49,938 bases of DNA from positions 1 through 49,938 of IMG/VR virus record IMGVR_UViG_3300031251_000030. One strand, 5' to 3'. Origin of the DNA: a virus. Shown one piece after another: positions 31,302-38,491 of the stretch (the stretch's first letter is position 1; every line of letters begins with the position of its first letter). Below the pieces are notes generated by a model, which searched no databases, was not told where the DNA came from, and worked only from the letters and a program-made list of their open reading frames with translations. A program made the translations under genes and the position numbers.

Positions 31302-31325
31302 CATGGTCCCGTTATGGTCCCGCTA
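31302..31325 (+). repeat. Integrase arm-type repeat, right
   Basis: Identical to 31084-31107 over 24 bp. Its last three bases form the stop codon of the integrase gene on the other strand. Confidence 0.7.
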
Positions 31326-32489
31326 CGCGTCGGCGGTCTCCCGCAGATAGTTAGGCGAGTGGTGACCATAGACGCGCTCGATCATCGCCACCGTCATGCC
31401 CAGGAAGCCGGCGACCTCCCATGCCGGGCGTCCGCGCTGCATCAACCACGTCGCGCAGGTGTGTCGCAGGACGTGTGGCGTCACCGAGCGGTCGAGGCCG
31501 GCGCGCGCCACGGCGCGGCTGAAAGCCTTGTGGATGCGTTTTTGGCGCGCGTCCTCATGACCAGTAGCCGAAACAACGAACAGGCTATCAGACAGCCGTT
31601 TCCAGCGCGGTAGGTGCCGCGCCAAGCTCTTGGGGATCGGCGTGGGGGTCTGGCGCTTCTTCGTTTGAGCTTTTCCCGACGCGGCGCGAAACATCATCTG
31701 ATTCTCCAGATCGAAGAATCCTCCGGAGAGATGCTGCCGCCAGCCGAGGGCGAGAATGGCGTCGTGACGCGTTCCAGTGCGCAATCCAATTAGGATGAAG
31801 CGACAGATGTGGCGACTGGTCACCTCTGGCGCGCGCCGCCAGATGGTCCATCTCTCGGTCCTGGATGCAAGACTGCTGCACGGCGCGAGGATGAATCCCA
31901 TAGCGCCGAGAAGCAGTCGAGCCGCTTCCGAACGCGTCAGCCATCGGTCGCGGGGAGGTCCGGCTTGCGGCAGCGTGATCGGAATTTCTATGGAGAGCTT
32001 GCGTGACTTCCAAGCGTGGCGCAACGCCGATTGCAGGTCCACCAATTCACGGCGCGCGGTGACGGTTTTGACCGCTCGATCTCGGCGTGGCGGTTCATTA
32101 TGCTTGACGCCGCCGGCATGGGTGCGCCAACGCTCATACGCCTTGGTGGTCGATGGCGTGATCTCTTCGCAGGCCATGTCGCCAAAAAATTCGACGATGC
32201 GCATGGCGCGCTGCGCGGCTTCCTCTGGTTTCTTTTGCGACGGGATGCAATCCTCCGCATACAGGATCATCACCTCGGCGACGGTTAGCGCCGTGGCTTC
32301 CTGCTTGGCGAAATTGGATCGAGTGATGTCCTTGGAAAGATAATCGGTCAGCGCTTGGCGAGCGCCGTCAGCGTCTTCAGCGCCGACGCCCGTGGCGATC
32401 CTGCTGCTGCCGTCTTGGATATACCAGAGGGCTTGCGCGCCCTCCCGCTTGCGGAGTTTGAGGTAGGGGCCTTTTGCAACTCTCGGCAT
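31323..32489 (-). CDS. int: Phage integrase (tyrosine recombinase)
   Basis: 388 residues from ATG 32489. N-terminal arm-binding part (1-60), core-binding helices (65-170), catalytic domain with Arg237 (GLRTGTR), Lys274 or 277, His339 and Arg342 (HVLRHT), and Tyr374 (ERVYGHH). The second His position is LGM, as in related alphaproteobacterial integrases. Lies beside attP and would recombine it with a host tRNA-Gly gene. Overlaps the excisionase-like gene by 142 nt. Confidence 0.92.
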   Translation of the reverse strand: MPRVAKGPYLKLRKREGAQALWYIQDGSSRIATGVGAEDADGARQALTDYLSKDITRSNFAKQEATALTVAEVMILYAEDCIPSQKKPEEAAQRAMRIVEFFGDMACEEITPSTTKAYERWRTHAGGVKHNEPPRRDRAVKTVTARRELVDLQSALRHAWKSRKLSIEIPITLPQAGPPRDRWLTRSEAARLLLGAMGFILAPCSSLASRTERWTIWRRAPEVTSRHICRFILIGLRTGTRHDAILALGWRQHLSGGFFDLENQMMFRAASGKAQTKKRQTPTPIPKSLARHLPRWKRLSDSLFVVSATGHEDARQKRIHKAFSRAVARAGLDRSVTPHVLRHTCATWLMQRGRPAWEVAGFLGMTVAMIERVYGHHSPNYLRETADA

Positions 32490-32692
32490 CGCTCTCTCCA
32501 CGCCTTAATGTCCGCTGGCGTCGTGACAAGCTTCTTGCCGAGTCGTTCGGTGGTCAGTTCCTTGCGCCGCGACGCTTCGAACAGGGTCCGCTCTGACACG
32601 ATACCGCGCAACAGGATACGCGACGCCTCGGCGAGAGTTAACGGCGTGTCGTCGTCGAAGTCAAGATTGCTAGCTGGCTGTGCGGAAGTCAT
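32348..32692 (-). CDS. Excisionase-like helix-turn-helix protein
   Basis: 114 residues. TLAEASRILLRGIVSERTLFEASRR and LVTTPADIKAWRERC form a MerR/Xis-type winged helix-turn-helix (about 15-70). The last about 45 residues are low in complexity and are encoded in the region shared with int. Probably the recombination directionality factor. ATG follows TAGGCATCCGGTC directly, so the mRNA is predicted to be leaderless. Confidence 0.7.
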   Translation of the reverse strand: MTSAQPASNLDFDDDTPLTLAEASRILLRGIVSERTLFEASRRKELTTERLGKKLVTTPADIKAWRERCRELQKAPTSNSASGRARKPSGISKTAAAGSPRASALKTLTALAKR

Positions 32693-32699
32693 GACCGGA

Positions 32700-32728
32700 T
32701 GCCTAGCAGGATGAGTCCAGAGCGTCAA
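32700..32728 (-). promoter_or_regulatory. Promoter for xis-int
   Basis: TTGACG (32723-32728), 17-nt spacer ending TGC, TAGGCA (32700-32705). Expected start at 32693-32692, on the start codon. Confidence 0.75.
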
Positions 32729-32736
32729 GTATCCTG

Positions 32737-32772
32737 GCAAAAGAAAAGGTCAGGATGATTAACATCCTGACC
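32737..32772 (-). terminator. Terminator of the tRNA cluster
   Basis: Minus strand GGTCAGGATG, loop TTAAT, CATCCTGACC (32748-32772), then TTTTCTTTT. Perfect 10-bp stem. Separates the tRNA transcript from the xis promoter. Confidence 0.9.
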
Positions 32773-32803
32773 TCTCTCCGTCCCGCTACGCGGGCTCCAC
32801 ATT

Positions 32804-32863
32804 TGGCGAGGTGGTCGGCCTTTCACCGACTCCGGTTACACCGGCGCTAACTCGCTTCACCTC
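32804..32863 (-). ncRNA. 60-nt tRNA-like mini-cloverleaf ending in CCA
   Basis: Acceptor GAGGTG/CACCTC (6 bp, perfect), a short D-like arm (GC/GC only), middle hairpin CCGG-TGTAA-CCGG, T-like arm GTCGG-TGAAAGG-CCGAC, then G-CCA. No U33 and no TTC loop, so a normal decoding tRNA is unlikely. It sits 4 nt downstream of tRNA-Ile and would be processed with it. Confidence 0.5.
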
Positions 32864-32867
32864 TAAC

Positions 32868-32943
32868 TGGTTGTCGGACTTGGACTTGAACCAAGGACCT
32901 GACGGTTATCGACCGTCTGCTCTACCAACTGAGCTATCCGACA
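32868..32943 (-). tRNA. tRNA-Ile (GAT)
   Basis: 76 nt with encoded CCA. Acceptor TGTCGGA/TCCGACA, D arm GCTC/GAGC, anticodon arm GACGG-TCGATAA-CCGTC, T arm CTTGG-TTCAAGT-CCAAG. All stems pair fully. Confidence 0.95.
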
Positions 32944-33037
32944 AAACTGGTCTCGACGGGACGTCAACCATCTTCCAGGTATGTAGTCCCGCCGAGTGTC
33001 CGAACCGACTGACGAAACAGTGGGCTCGAAGTCGAAA

Positions 33038-33255
33038 ACGCATAATTCCGAGAGGGTCGGATTTTGCTGGATTTGGAGTCCAGTAACCGACAATTTGGTA
33101 GGTAGCCACCCGAACCTGTTAGAGGACCTTTCCTTCTACCCCCGGCAGCTACCCCGGTTCGTTCAGGACCTTCTCAATCAGGTTACCAAGCCTGACAGTT
33201 CGATTGCACTCCATGGCCTTCACTTCATGCCACTGCGCCTCTCAGAATTATGCGT
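33038..33255 (-). ncRNA. Structured RNA closed by an 18-bp stem, unassigned
   Basis: Arms 33038-33055 and 33238-33255 are complementary over 18 positions with one G-U-type mismatch. Inside: GTCGG/CCGAC (33056-33060/33087-33091) around a CTGGA-CTCCAAA-TCCAG hairpin that looks like a tRNA-Trp anticodon arm; GGTAGC/GCTACC (33101-33106/33148-33153); TCAGG/CCTGA (33178-33182/33191-33195). A GTG/ATG frame of 21-24 codons inside is not convincing. The strand is inferred from the flanking tRNAs. Confidence 0.5.
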
Positions 33256-33270
33256 TCTCTAAATATGAAA

Positions 33271-33341
33271 CTGGAGGGGCGGGGATCGAACCCACGACCG
33301 TCACGGCTCCCGCCGCCGCTCTACCACTGAGCTACCCTCCA
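33271..33341 (-). tRNA. tRNA-like element with unpaired anticodon arm (pseudo-tRNA?)
   Basis: Acceptor TGGAGGG/CCCTCCA, D arm GCTC/GAGC and T arm GTGGG-TTCGATC-CCCGC are normal. The anticodon region (GCGGC GGGAGCC GTGAC) does not pair, has G at position 33, and no CCA is encoded. Either a decayed tRNA or one adapted to another use. No amino acid can be assigned. Confidence 0.6.
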
Positions 33342-33355
33342 GCATTCCTAACCCT

Positions 33356-33431
33356 TGGTTGCGGGAGCGGGACTTGAACCCGCGACCTTAGCCTTATGAA
33401 GGCTCTGCTCTACCAACTGCGCTATCCCGCG
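33356..33431 (-). tRNA. tRNA-Met (CAT), initiator-like acceptor
   Basis: 76 nt with encoded CCA. Anticodon loop TTCATAA. Acceptor CGCGGGA/TCCCGCA leaves C1 opposite A72, the hallmark of initiator tRNA, although the anticodon stem lacks the three G-C pairs of typical initiators. T loop TTCAAGT. Could also be a tRNA-Ile2 if C34 is modified. Confidence 0.9.
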
Positions 33432-33445
33432 CCAAGGGTAACCAT

Positions 33446-33796
33446 TTACGCCGTGAGCGCCTCGAAGTCAGTCGCCTGCTCGCCGCCGACCGGCTCGTAA
33501 TCGTCCTCGGTGGCGTTCTCGTCGATGAACGCTTCGAGCTTGTCGACGATCTCCTGCGGAGCCTCGGTGATCCGTCCCGTGTCGAGATCGGACTCGATGG
33601 CGTTCAAGGTCAGCGCGGCGCTGCGAACACCGTAGAAGCGATTGATCTCGTTGAATTCCGCGAGAAAATCCTCGAACAGCTCGTTCAGGTCCGACGCGAG
33701 ATTGCCTTCGAGTGCCTTGAACGTGGTGATGATCCGATGTCGCTCTTCCATCTGTTCGACGGATGGGAGGCCATGATTGAACTTGGGCCGAGCCAT
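33446..33796 (-). CDS. Unknown acidic protein
   Basis: 116 residues, GAGGAAAG before the ATG. Mostly helical and acidic, with EQMEERHRIITTFKALEGNL and LNELFEDFLAEFNEINRF. First gene behind promoter 33839-33868. The tRNA-Met gene starts 14 nt after its stop, so both may share a transcript. No family recognised. Confidence 0.6.
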   Translation of the reverse strand: MARPKFNHGLPSVEQMEERHRIITTFKALEGNLASDLNELFEDFLAEFNEINRFYGVRSAALTLNAIESDLDTGRITEAPQEIVDKLEAFIDENATEDDYEPVGGEQATDFEALTA

Positions 33797-33838
33797 TAAC
33801 TTTCCTCTTTTCCTTCGGTTGCACTTCAGTGTGGGCGG

Positions 33839-33868
33839 ACCCTACACCTGTTTTTCGATCCGTGTCAA
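33839..33868 (-). promoter_or_regulatory. Promoter for acidic protein and tRNA cluster
   Basis: TTGACA (33863-33868), 18-nt spacer, TAGGGT (33839-33844). The likely origin of the transcript that runs through the tRNAs to terminator 32737-32772. Confidence 0.65.
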
Positions 33869-33912
33869 GAAAAATAGCAACACGGGTCAGAATTATTTTC
33901 ATTGATGGAGGG

Positions 33913-33976
33913 TGGTGCAAACTCGGACTCGCACCGGCGCTTCCCACCCTCCTGCCAATGAACGAGCTACGCTCGC
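33913..33976 (-). ncRNA. Short tRNA-like element (possible degenerate tRNA-Pro GGG)
   Basis: About 64 nt from GCGAGCGTAGCTC to TTTGC-A-CCA. GCGAGC pairs with GTTTGC through two G-U pairs. A GTGGGAA loop with T33 would give anticodon GGG. T loop TGCGAGT on an imperfect stem. It competes with a perfect 8-bp stem GGAGGGTG/CACCCTCC (33907-33914/33945-33952). Weak. Confidence 0.35.
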
Positions 33977-33982
33977 CAAGCC

Positions 33983-34228
33983 TTACAGAACCTCCGAGCT
34001 GATCATGACCCCTTTGAGGTCGTGACCGGAATACATGATAGCTGTCATAACAGCTTTTGCGGCGGCGTCAAGATTGATAGCGCCGGTCTCCGTGTAAATG
34101 TTCACGATCACCACTCCGTCGTCGCGCGTCACCTTGCAGCCGACCGGGCGCATGGCGAGCTTGTAGGTGCCAGGGCTGTCAGTGCTGATCAGGTCGGCTC
34201 TGAAGGTGAACTTGATGTCGATGTTCAT
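33983..34228 (-). CDS. Unknown small protein
   Basis: 81 residues. Beta-rich start (NIDIKFTFRADLI) and VTRDDGVVIVNIYTETG, then a helix DAAAKAVMTAIMY. In a run of small early-type genes, 7 nt after the next gene upstream. Function unknown. Confidence 0.6.
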   Translation of the reverse strand: MNIDIKFTFRADLISTDSPGTYKLAMRPVGCKVTRDDGVVIVNIYTETGAINLDAAAKAVMTAIMYSGHDLKGVMISSEVL

Positions 34229-34235
34229 TGGAGCC

Positions 34236-34508
34236 TTAAAGGTTGAAGAGTTGTCCGTCAGGTAGGAGCTTGATTTCGACGAAGCGCAGCCACTCCAGGT
34301 AGTGCGCTCGGTCCCTGTCGCTGTAGAAGATGCGCCGGTTGAAGATGATGATGCGCTTGAAGTTCCAGCCCAGCATAGGGTCTCCGGGAATCACGTAGCG
34401 TGCCTTGATCTGTAGCGCCTCGGCTAAATTCTGGCGATGTCGCCAGTCATGGCAGACGATCAGCGTGTCGATGCCGTCCGCGCCGAGCGGGAATTCCTTG
34501 GGGTTCAT
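34236..34508 (-). CDS. Unknown small protein
   Basis: 90 residues with IDTLIVCHDWRHRQNLAEAL and RYVIPGDPMLGWNFKRIIIF. This recalls a single Rossmann-like half but shows no catalytic motif. Overlaps the upstream gene by ATGA. Confidence 0.6.
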   Translation of the reverse strand: MNPKEFPLGADGIDTLIVCHDWRHRQNLAEALQIKARYVIPGDPMLGWNFKRIIIFNRRIFYSDRDRAHYLEWLRFVEIKLLPDGQLFNL

Positions 34509-34819
34509 TCAGGCATCTCCCAGCCCGGGCACGTCGTTCCTTGCGACGGTTTCACCGGCTCGCGTTCGCGGTTCGCGAAACCCGCCATGGACTCCGGTAG
34601 CCGCTCCCTCGGGAACGTGCAGGAGCCACAAGAATCCAGATCGTCGAAGTCGACCCATTGAGAGTCGAACCATTTGCATGTGCCGCAGCGCTTCTCGCAG
34701 CCGGCTTTGATCACCGCCTCGATGGCGTCGAGCGCCACGTCGAGGTCACGCGGGCCTTCAAGACCGTCCTTCGCGACGATCTCCAGGATGCGCGCCAGCT
34801 CGTCTCGGTCGATCCTCAT
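34505..34819 (-). CDS. Cys-rich, probably zinc-binding protein
   Basis: 104 residues. An N-terminal helical part is followed by CEKRCGTCKWF, DSCGSC and TTCPGWE, a set of cysteines as in small phage zinc-ribbon proteins. Coupled on both sides by 4-nt overlaps. Function unknown. Confidence 0.6.
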   Translation of the reverse strand: MRIDRDELARILEIVAKDGLEGPRDLDVALDAIEAVIKAGCEKRCGTCKWFDSQWVDFDDLDSCGSCTFPRERLPESMAGFANREREPVKPSQGTTCPGWEMPE

Positions 34820-35004
34820 GACTTCCGCTTTCCTTCCTTGGCGATTACTTCCCTGAAGGCATCAGCGATTTGCCACCAATCGATGCCATCAAGGTTCATG
34901 ATGAAGTCGGAAGCTTCATCCTGTGTGTCGAATCCTGCTTTGAAGTCACGCCATCCACCATTCGGATAGAAATTGGACCCAGCAAACACCAGATAGCGTT
35001 TCAT
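34816..35004 (-). CDS. Unknown small protein
   Basis: 62 residues from ATG 35004 (AAGG and GGAG upstream). A TTG at 35022 overlapping the previous stop is an alternative start. Begins MKRYLVFAGSNFYPNGGW; similar short domains with a Tyr/Gly-rich strand and a DEASDFI helix occur in phages. No function known. Confidence 0.6.
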   Translation of the reverse strand: MKRYLVFAGSNFYPNGGWRDFKAGFDTQDEASDFIMNLDGIDWWQIADAFREVIAKEGKRKS

Positions 35005-35018
35005 CGCCTTACACTCCG

Positions 35019-35144
35019 TCAAATCTTCAGGGGAAGGTCGCTTCTCGGCTTGCGCTCCACGTTGCCTTCCTTACGACGCCTGCCGCCGGCTCGATCCAGA
35101 GCGAGTAGGTGATTTTTACCGGTAGTCGCCCGGCTTCCCTTCAT
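35019..35144 (-). CDS. Possible 41-residue basic protein
   Basis: ATG 35144 to TGA 35019. Very basic (many Arg and Lys), coupled to the next gene by TTGA overlap. No clear Shine-Dalgarno. An extended -10 TGCTAGGTT at 35211-35216 and a CCTGCC/GGACAGG-type stem lie upstream. Without it the gap 35023-35213 would hold only hairpins such as AGCCCG/CGGGCT near 35162-35180. Confidence 0.35.
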   Translation of the reverse strand: MKGSRATTGKNHLLALDRAGGRRRKEGNVERKPRSDLPLKI

Positions 35145-35213
35145 CGGTCACCCACACCGACTAGCCCGTGACTGCCGGGCTCGTCCGAATTCCTGTCCCT
35201 TATGGCAGGAAAC

Positions 35214-35501
35214 CTAGCAACGCACAACATGAACATGCGCTGCATTTGCCGCATGGTTACCAGCACCCAGGCTTTCGATGATGCGCCGGGCGACAGCGAT
35301 GTTGTTCTTGGCCCCACGCATGGTGTCGCCAGCGGTGTGCGGGACGATCAGGTCGCGTTCAATTCCACAGCGTTCTAGCGTGAAATAGACGTGCCCGCCG
35401 CCGGTGGGGCCGTAGTCGACGACGCGGGCGTCGTGGTCGGCGGCGAGGGTGTTGAGTGCAGACCGGAACTCGCGCAGCGGTTTGCTCAGCTTGAAGCTCA
35501 T
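35214..35501 (-). CDS. Unknown HicA-like-fold protein
   Basis: 95 residues. TGGGHVYFTLERCGIERDLIVPHT followed by NNIAVARRIIESLG has the strand-strand-helix layout of HicA-type dsRBD-like proteins with the GGH motif. No HicB-like antitoxin gene is adjacent, so a toxin role is not supported. Confidence 0.55.
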   Translation of the reverse strand: MSFKLSKPLREFRSALNTLAADHDARVVDYGPTGGGHVYFTLERCGIERDLIVPHTAGDTMRGAKNNIAVARRIIESLGAGNHAANAAHVHVVRC

Positions 35502-35884
35502 GTCGCAGCGCCTTTCAGATTGTTGATCCAGTTATCGATATGGCGGAGCACCTTCGGCGCGTTTTCCTGGAGCATTGACAGTCCGGTGCCAAGCCCGTCC
35601 TCCGGGACCACTATGAGCGTGCTAAAGCGCGCCTGCCACACGTCATTGAAGTCCTCGTCGATCATCTTACACGCCTCTGGATACTGCTTGTCGTGGAAGA
35701 AGTCAGCATAGGACATGCCGGGACGCCACTTGGTGCGGATTCCGCGAGCGTTTGGCTCCCCGCGCATCTCGCCAGCTTGTCCGCCAAGTCCAACACGTTC
35801 GTCGTTGTCGCCGAAGAGATAGAGCACATTAGGGTTGCTGCGAAGGTCACTGCGGTAAATGCGTTTCTGTGTGATGACTGGCAT
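35498..35884 (-). CDS. Conserved phage protein of unknown function
   Basis: 128 residues. VLYLFGDNDERVGLGGQAGEMRGEPNARGIRTKW and VVPEDGLGTGLSMLQENAP are a strongly conserved pattern I know from many phages (FGDN and GLGTGL motifs). Possibly a nucleotide-binding or macro-like fold. Biochemical role unknown to me. Confidence 0.75.
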   Translation of the reverse strand: MPVITQKRIYRSDLRSNPNVLYLFGDNDERVGLGGQAGEMRGEPNARGIRTKWRPGMSYADFFHDKQYPEACKMIDEDFNDVWQARFSTLIVVPEDGLGTGLSMLQENAPKVLRHIDNWINNLKGAAT

Positions 35885-35990
35885 TTCTTTTTCTCCACCA
35901 ATTTATCGCGAAAGCTATCGCGATCAGAGTTGAACCTGGGGTCACCGTCCATAAGGCGACCGCCAGGATGATCTTGCAGGCGAGCGCCAT
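35847..35990 (-). CDS. Small membrane protein (47 residues)
   Basis: ATG 35990 overlaps the UvrD stop (TGATG) and has AAGGGG upstream. One or two hydrophobic stretches (about 4-17 and 20-30) end in WWRKRN, a positive-inside anchor. Its 3' end overlaps the next gene by 38 nt in another frame. Function unknown. Confidence 0.6.
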   Translation of the reverse strand: MALACKIILAVALWTVTPGSTLIAIAFAINWWRKRNASHHTETHLPQ

Positions 35991-38398
35991 CAGGACCCCT
36001 TCTTAGGAGGCACGGTGACGTCGATCAGTTCCTCTTGAGCACGAGTGGCTGCGACATACATCAGGTTGATTTCTTGAGTCATTTGCCATTCCTGCTTGGC
36101 CCAGGGAGACGGGCAGGTGCCATAACGGTCGAGCCAATAGATGCGTTTCCACTCGCGCCCTTTGCTCTTGTGGATCGTCGACAGGACGAGCATGTTGTCC
36201 ACGTCGTCGGCGAACATGCCGTCGAGGTATTCGAGCACGTCGTCGACGCGGTCCTTGCGCTCCAGGCGGCACTGCTCGCAGATGGTCAGGATCGACTCCA
36301 CCATATCTTCGAGCGTCTGAAGCCACGTCTCGCGGTCCTTGTTGCGCTCGTCCTCTTTCTCCTCTTCCAGGTAACTCGTCAGGCGCTCTTCGAGCGTCGT
36401 GATCGTCTTGACCGAGGTCCAGCGGGTGGCGAGCTTCTTCAGCCCGTTGGCGAGGTCGCGGCCCTCGACGCGCGCCGGGATGCGGCGGCGCAGGAGCTTG
36501 AAGAACAGCTCGATGAGCGGCTTGGTGTTGCGGCAGAGCACCGCCGCGTCTCGGTTGAGGACGCGGATGGGCAATGCCACCATGTCGACCAGCTCCATGC
36601 TCGACACGGAGCCTTCGGGCGCGGTGTCCGCCGCCTGGATATGCGAGACCCATTGATGGGCAAAGTTCACAACCGCCTTCGGGCAGCGATAGGTGATCGT
36701 CAGCGGCAGGCCGATCGCATTGAACTCGCGGCGAATGATGTCGAGCGAATCGTTGTCGGCTCCTGTGAAGCCGTTTATCGCTTGGCAGTTACGCGTAACA
36801 ATTCCATCGGCAACGTAAAGGTGAGTTTCAGCAACATCAAGTGAAACAACGTCTCCATCATAGAATTCACGCGCAACACTGATCGGTAACCAGTCAGAAC
36901 GGTGTGCGTGACTATCATTGATCTTTCGGTTGTATGGCAGAACCTTGACACCGTCAATTAGGTTACATGCACGAACCACAATAGGGCGCTTTATTGTCTG
37001 GTGTTTACCAGTCCCGCGCTCGAACAGAGGATAGCGAATATCTCGTCCAAACGTGGTGAGTGCCGCGTCGGCTTGTCTTGAGTTATCTCCAATATAATTC
37101 CATGCGAAAAACAGTATGTCATCCATTTTATCGCGTGAGTTATTAGAAGTCTTGAATGTTAGCTGCGGAATACCGAAGCGAGCTGAAATAGATTGCTCCC
37201 ACAGAAATGCCTCGTGCTCAGTATTGTAAGCATTTAACAACCAAGCCGCATCTGCGCCTTCTTGGCTCATACGTGCTGGTAGCCCAGAAGCAGCAGATGC
37301 ACTCATGCGGGTCTTACCAATACGATACTGGTTTCCTTTACGCATTATATAGACGGCAAACTTATCACGCAGGTCTGTGAACGACGCATAGCAAAAATGC
37401 GCAGGAGCGTAGCGCGACAGACGTCCATCAGCGGTTCGCACCGCGATAAGATCACCAGAATACGGGCGACGCGTGATGCCATTTACGCGGCGACCGTTGG
37501 GAAGGAACGCAGTGTCATAGGTGTGATAAGACACAACCATGTCGCCTTCTTTGATGTCCTCGATGGCGACAGTTTTCGGAGCGTCAGCGGACCAGCGGTT
37601 CGTCTTCACCGGAACCGAAACCTGAGTCCCAAGTGGCTGACAAGGGTCGCCGACCGCGATCAGTCGACCGGTCTTCTTGAGCATCGCCCTGGCGAGCGCG
37701 CGGCGCGCCGGGTTCGTGTCCTGCGCCTCGTCGATGATCACGACGTCGTATTGGAACATGCGCAGTTTGAGAGCCAGCGGCATGTAGATCATGTCGTCGA
37801 AGTCGATGGTGTCGATGTCCTCGACCGACTTGGCGAGCACGGCGCGCGCCGCCGCGATGATCACGTCGACCGGGGCGCTGTGACCATCCTCGGACTCGGC
37901 GATGATGTCGTAGGTGCCGATGATGTCGAGCCAAGCTTGTGCGTCGTCGACCTTGGCGAAGCCATCGATGCCTATGGCGCGCTGCTTCGCCATGGAGGCG
38001 AGCTTCAGGATCGAGTCCTTGAACGGGAACTCGCGGGTCTTCTCCGGGAACAGCGCGAAGAAGATGTTCCGCAGCTTGCGGTCGCTGACCTTTGCCTGCG
38101 GCTGGTGCTTCATGTAGGCTTTGAAGCCGAACGAATGCACGGTGCCGGCGTTGGCCTTGCGGCTGTCGACGCCCTGGCGCTTCAGCTTGGTCTTGATCTC
38201 CTCGCCGATGCGCTTGTTGAACGCCATGACGGCGACCGTGCCGACCATCTGCTTGGCGGCTTCGATCAGCACTGTGGTTTTGCCAGCGCCAGCGACCGCT
38301 TCGAGGACGCAGGAGCCCTTGCCGGTTTTGGCCCAGCGCAGGAAATCCTGCTGCTGGATCGACCATGTGGGGAGGGAAAGGGCTGTGGCGGCGGTCAT
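35990..38398 (-). CDS. UvrD-like SF1A helicase interrupted by an intein
   Basis: 802 residues before splicing, about 517 after. ATG 38398 chosen because GGAG lies 7 nt upstream; an ATG 12 nt earlier is possible. Motif I AGAGKTT (about 36-42), motif Ia VMAFNKR, motif II VVIIDEAQD, motif III VGDP/CQAINGF (split by the intein), motif V STIHKSKGREW, motif VI VAATRAQEEL. 3'-5' helicase for repair, recombination or replication restart. Followed by a coupled small membrane protein. Confidence 0.92.
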   Translation of the reverse strand: MTAATALSLPTWSIQQQDFLRWAKTGKGSCVLEAVAGAGKTTVLIEAAKQMVGTVAVMAFNKRIGEEIKTKLKRQGVDSRKANAGTVHSFGFKAYMKHQPQAKVSDRKLRNIFFALFPEKTREFPFKDSILKLASMAKQRAIGIDGFAKVDDAQAWLDIIGTYDIIAESEDGHSAPVDVIIAAARAVLAKSVEDIDTIDFDDMIYMPLALKLRMFQYDVVIIDEAQDTNPARRALARAMLKKTGRLIAVGDPCQPLGTQVSVPVKTNRWSADAPKTVAIEDIKEGDMVVSYHTYDTAFLPNGRRVNGITRRPYSGDLIAVRTADGRLSRYAPAHFCYASFTDLRDKFAVYIMRKGNQYRIGKTRMSASAASGLPARMSQEGADAAWLLNAYNTEHEAFLWEQSISARFGIPQLTFKTSNNSRDKMDDILFFAWNYIGDNSRQADAALTTFGRDIRYPLFERGTGKHQTIKRPIVVRACNLIDGVKVLPYNRKINDSHAHRSDWLPISVAREFYDGDVVSLDVAETHLYVADGIVTRNCQAINGFTGADNDSLDIIRREFNAIGLPLTITYRCPKAVVNFAHQWVSHIQAADTAPEGSVSSMELVDMVALPIRVLNRDAAVLCRNTKPLIELFFKLLRRRIPARVEGRDLANGLKKLATRWTSVKTITTLEERLTSYLEEEKEDERNKDRETWLQTLEDMVESILTICEQCRLERKDRVDDVLEYLDGMFADDVDNMLVLSTIHKSKGREWKRIYWLDRYGTCPSPWAKQEWQMTQEINLMYVAATRAQEELIDVTVPPKKGS
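36788..37642 (-). mobile_element. Intein in UvrD motif III, GIY-YIG-like insert
   Basis: 285 codons, residues 253-537 of the precursor. Starts CQPLGTQV with Cys1, ends GIVTRN with Arg instead of His before Asn, +1 Cys. Block B has a His (APAHF). Between the splicing blocks FAVYIMRKGNQYRIGKTR and EAFLWEQSISARFG resemble the VYI...YxIGK and Glu parts of a GIY-YIG nuclease. More AT-rich than the exteins, which suggests later arrival. Confidence 0.85.
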
Positions 38399-38424
38399 GT
38401 CGGTCTCCATCAGTTGATGGAACC

Positions 38425-38453
38425 GTTATGTCAGCTTTCCTGACGACGCGCAA
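38425..38453 (-). promoter_or_regulatory. Possible promoter for the UvrD-like gene
   Basis: TTGCGC (38448-38453), 17-nt spacer, CATAAC (38425-38430). Weaker than the TTGACA class. Confidence 0.45.
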
Positions 38454-38491
38454 GCGGCTTGCTTGGATTTCCGACAGCGATGGTTAATTTG

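Noticed and set aside
33163-33236. 21-24 codon frame (MECNRTV...) within the structured RNA
   Set aside because: Too short, no coupling to another gene, and lies inside strong secondary structure.
35214-35501. HicA toxin of a toxin-antitoxin pair
   Set aside because: Fold resemblance only; no adjacent HicB-like antitoxin gene.
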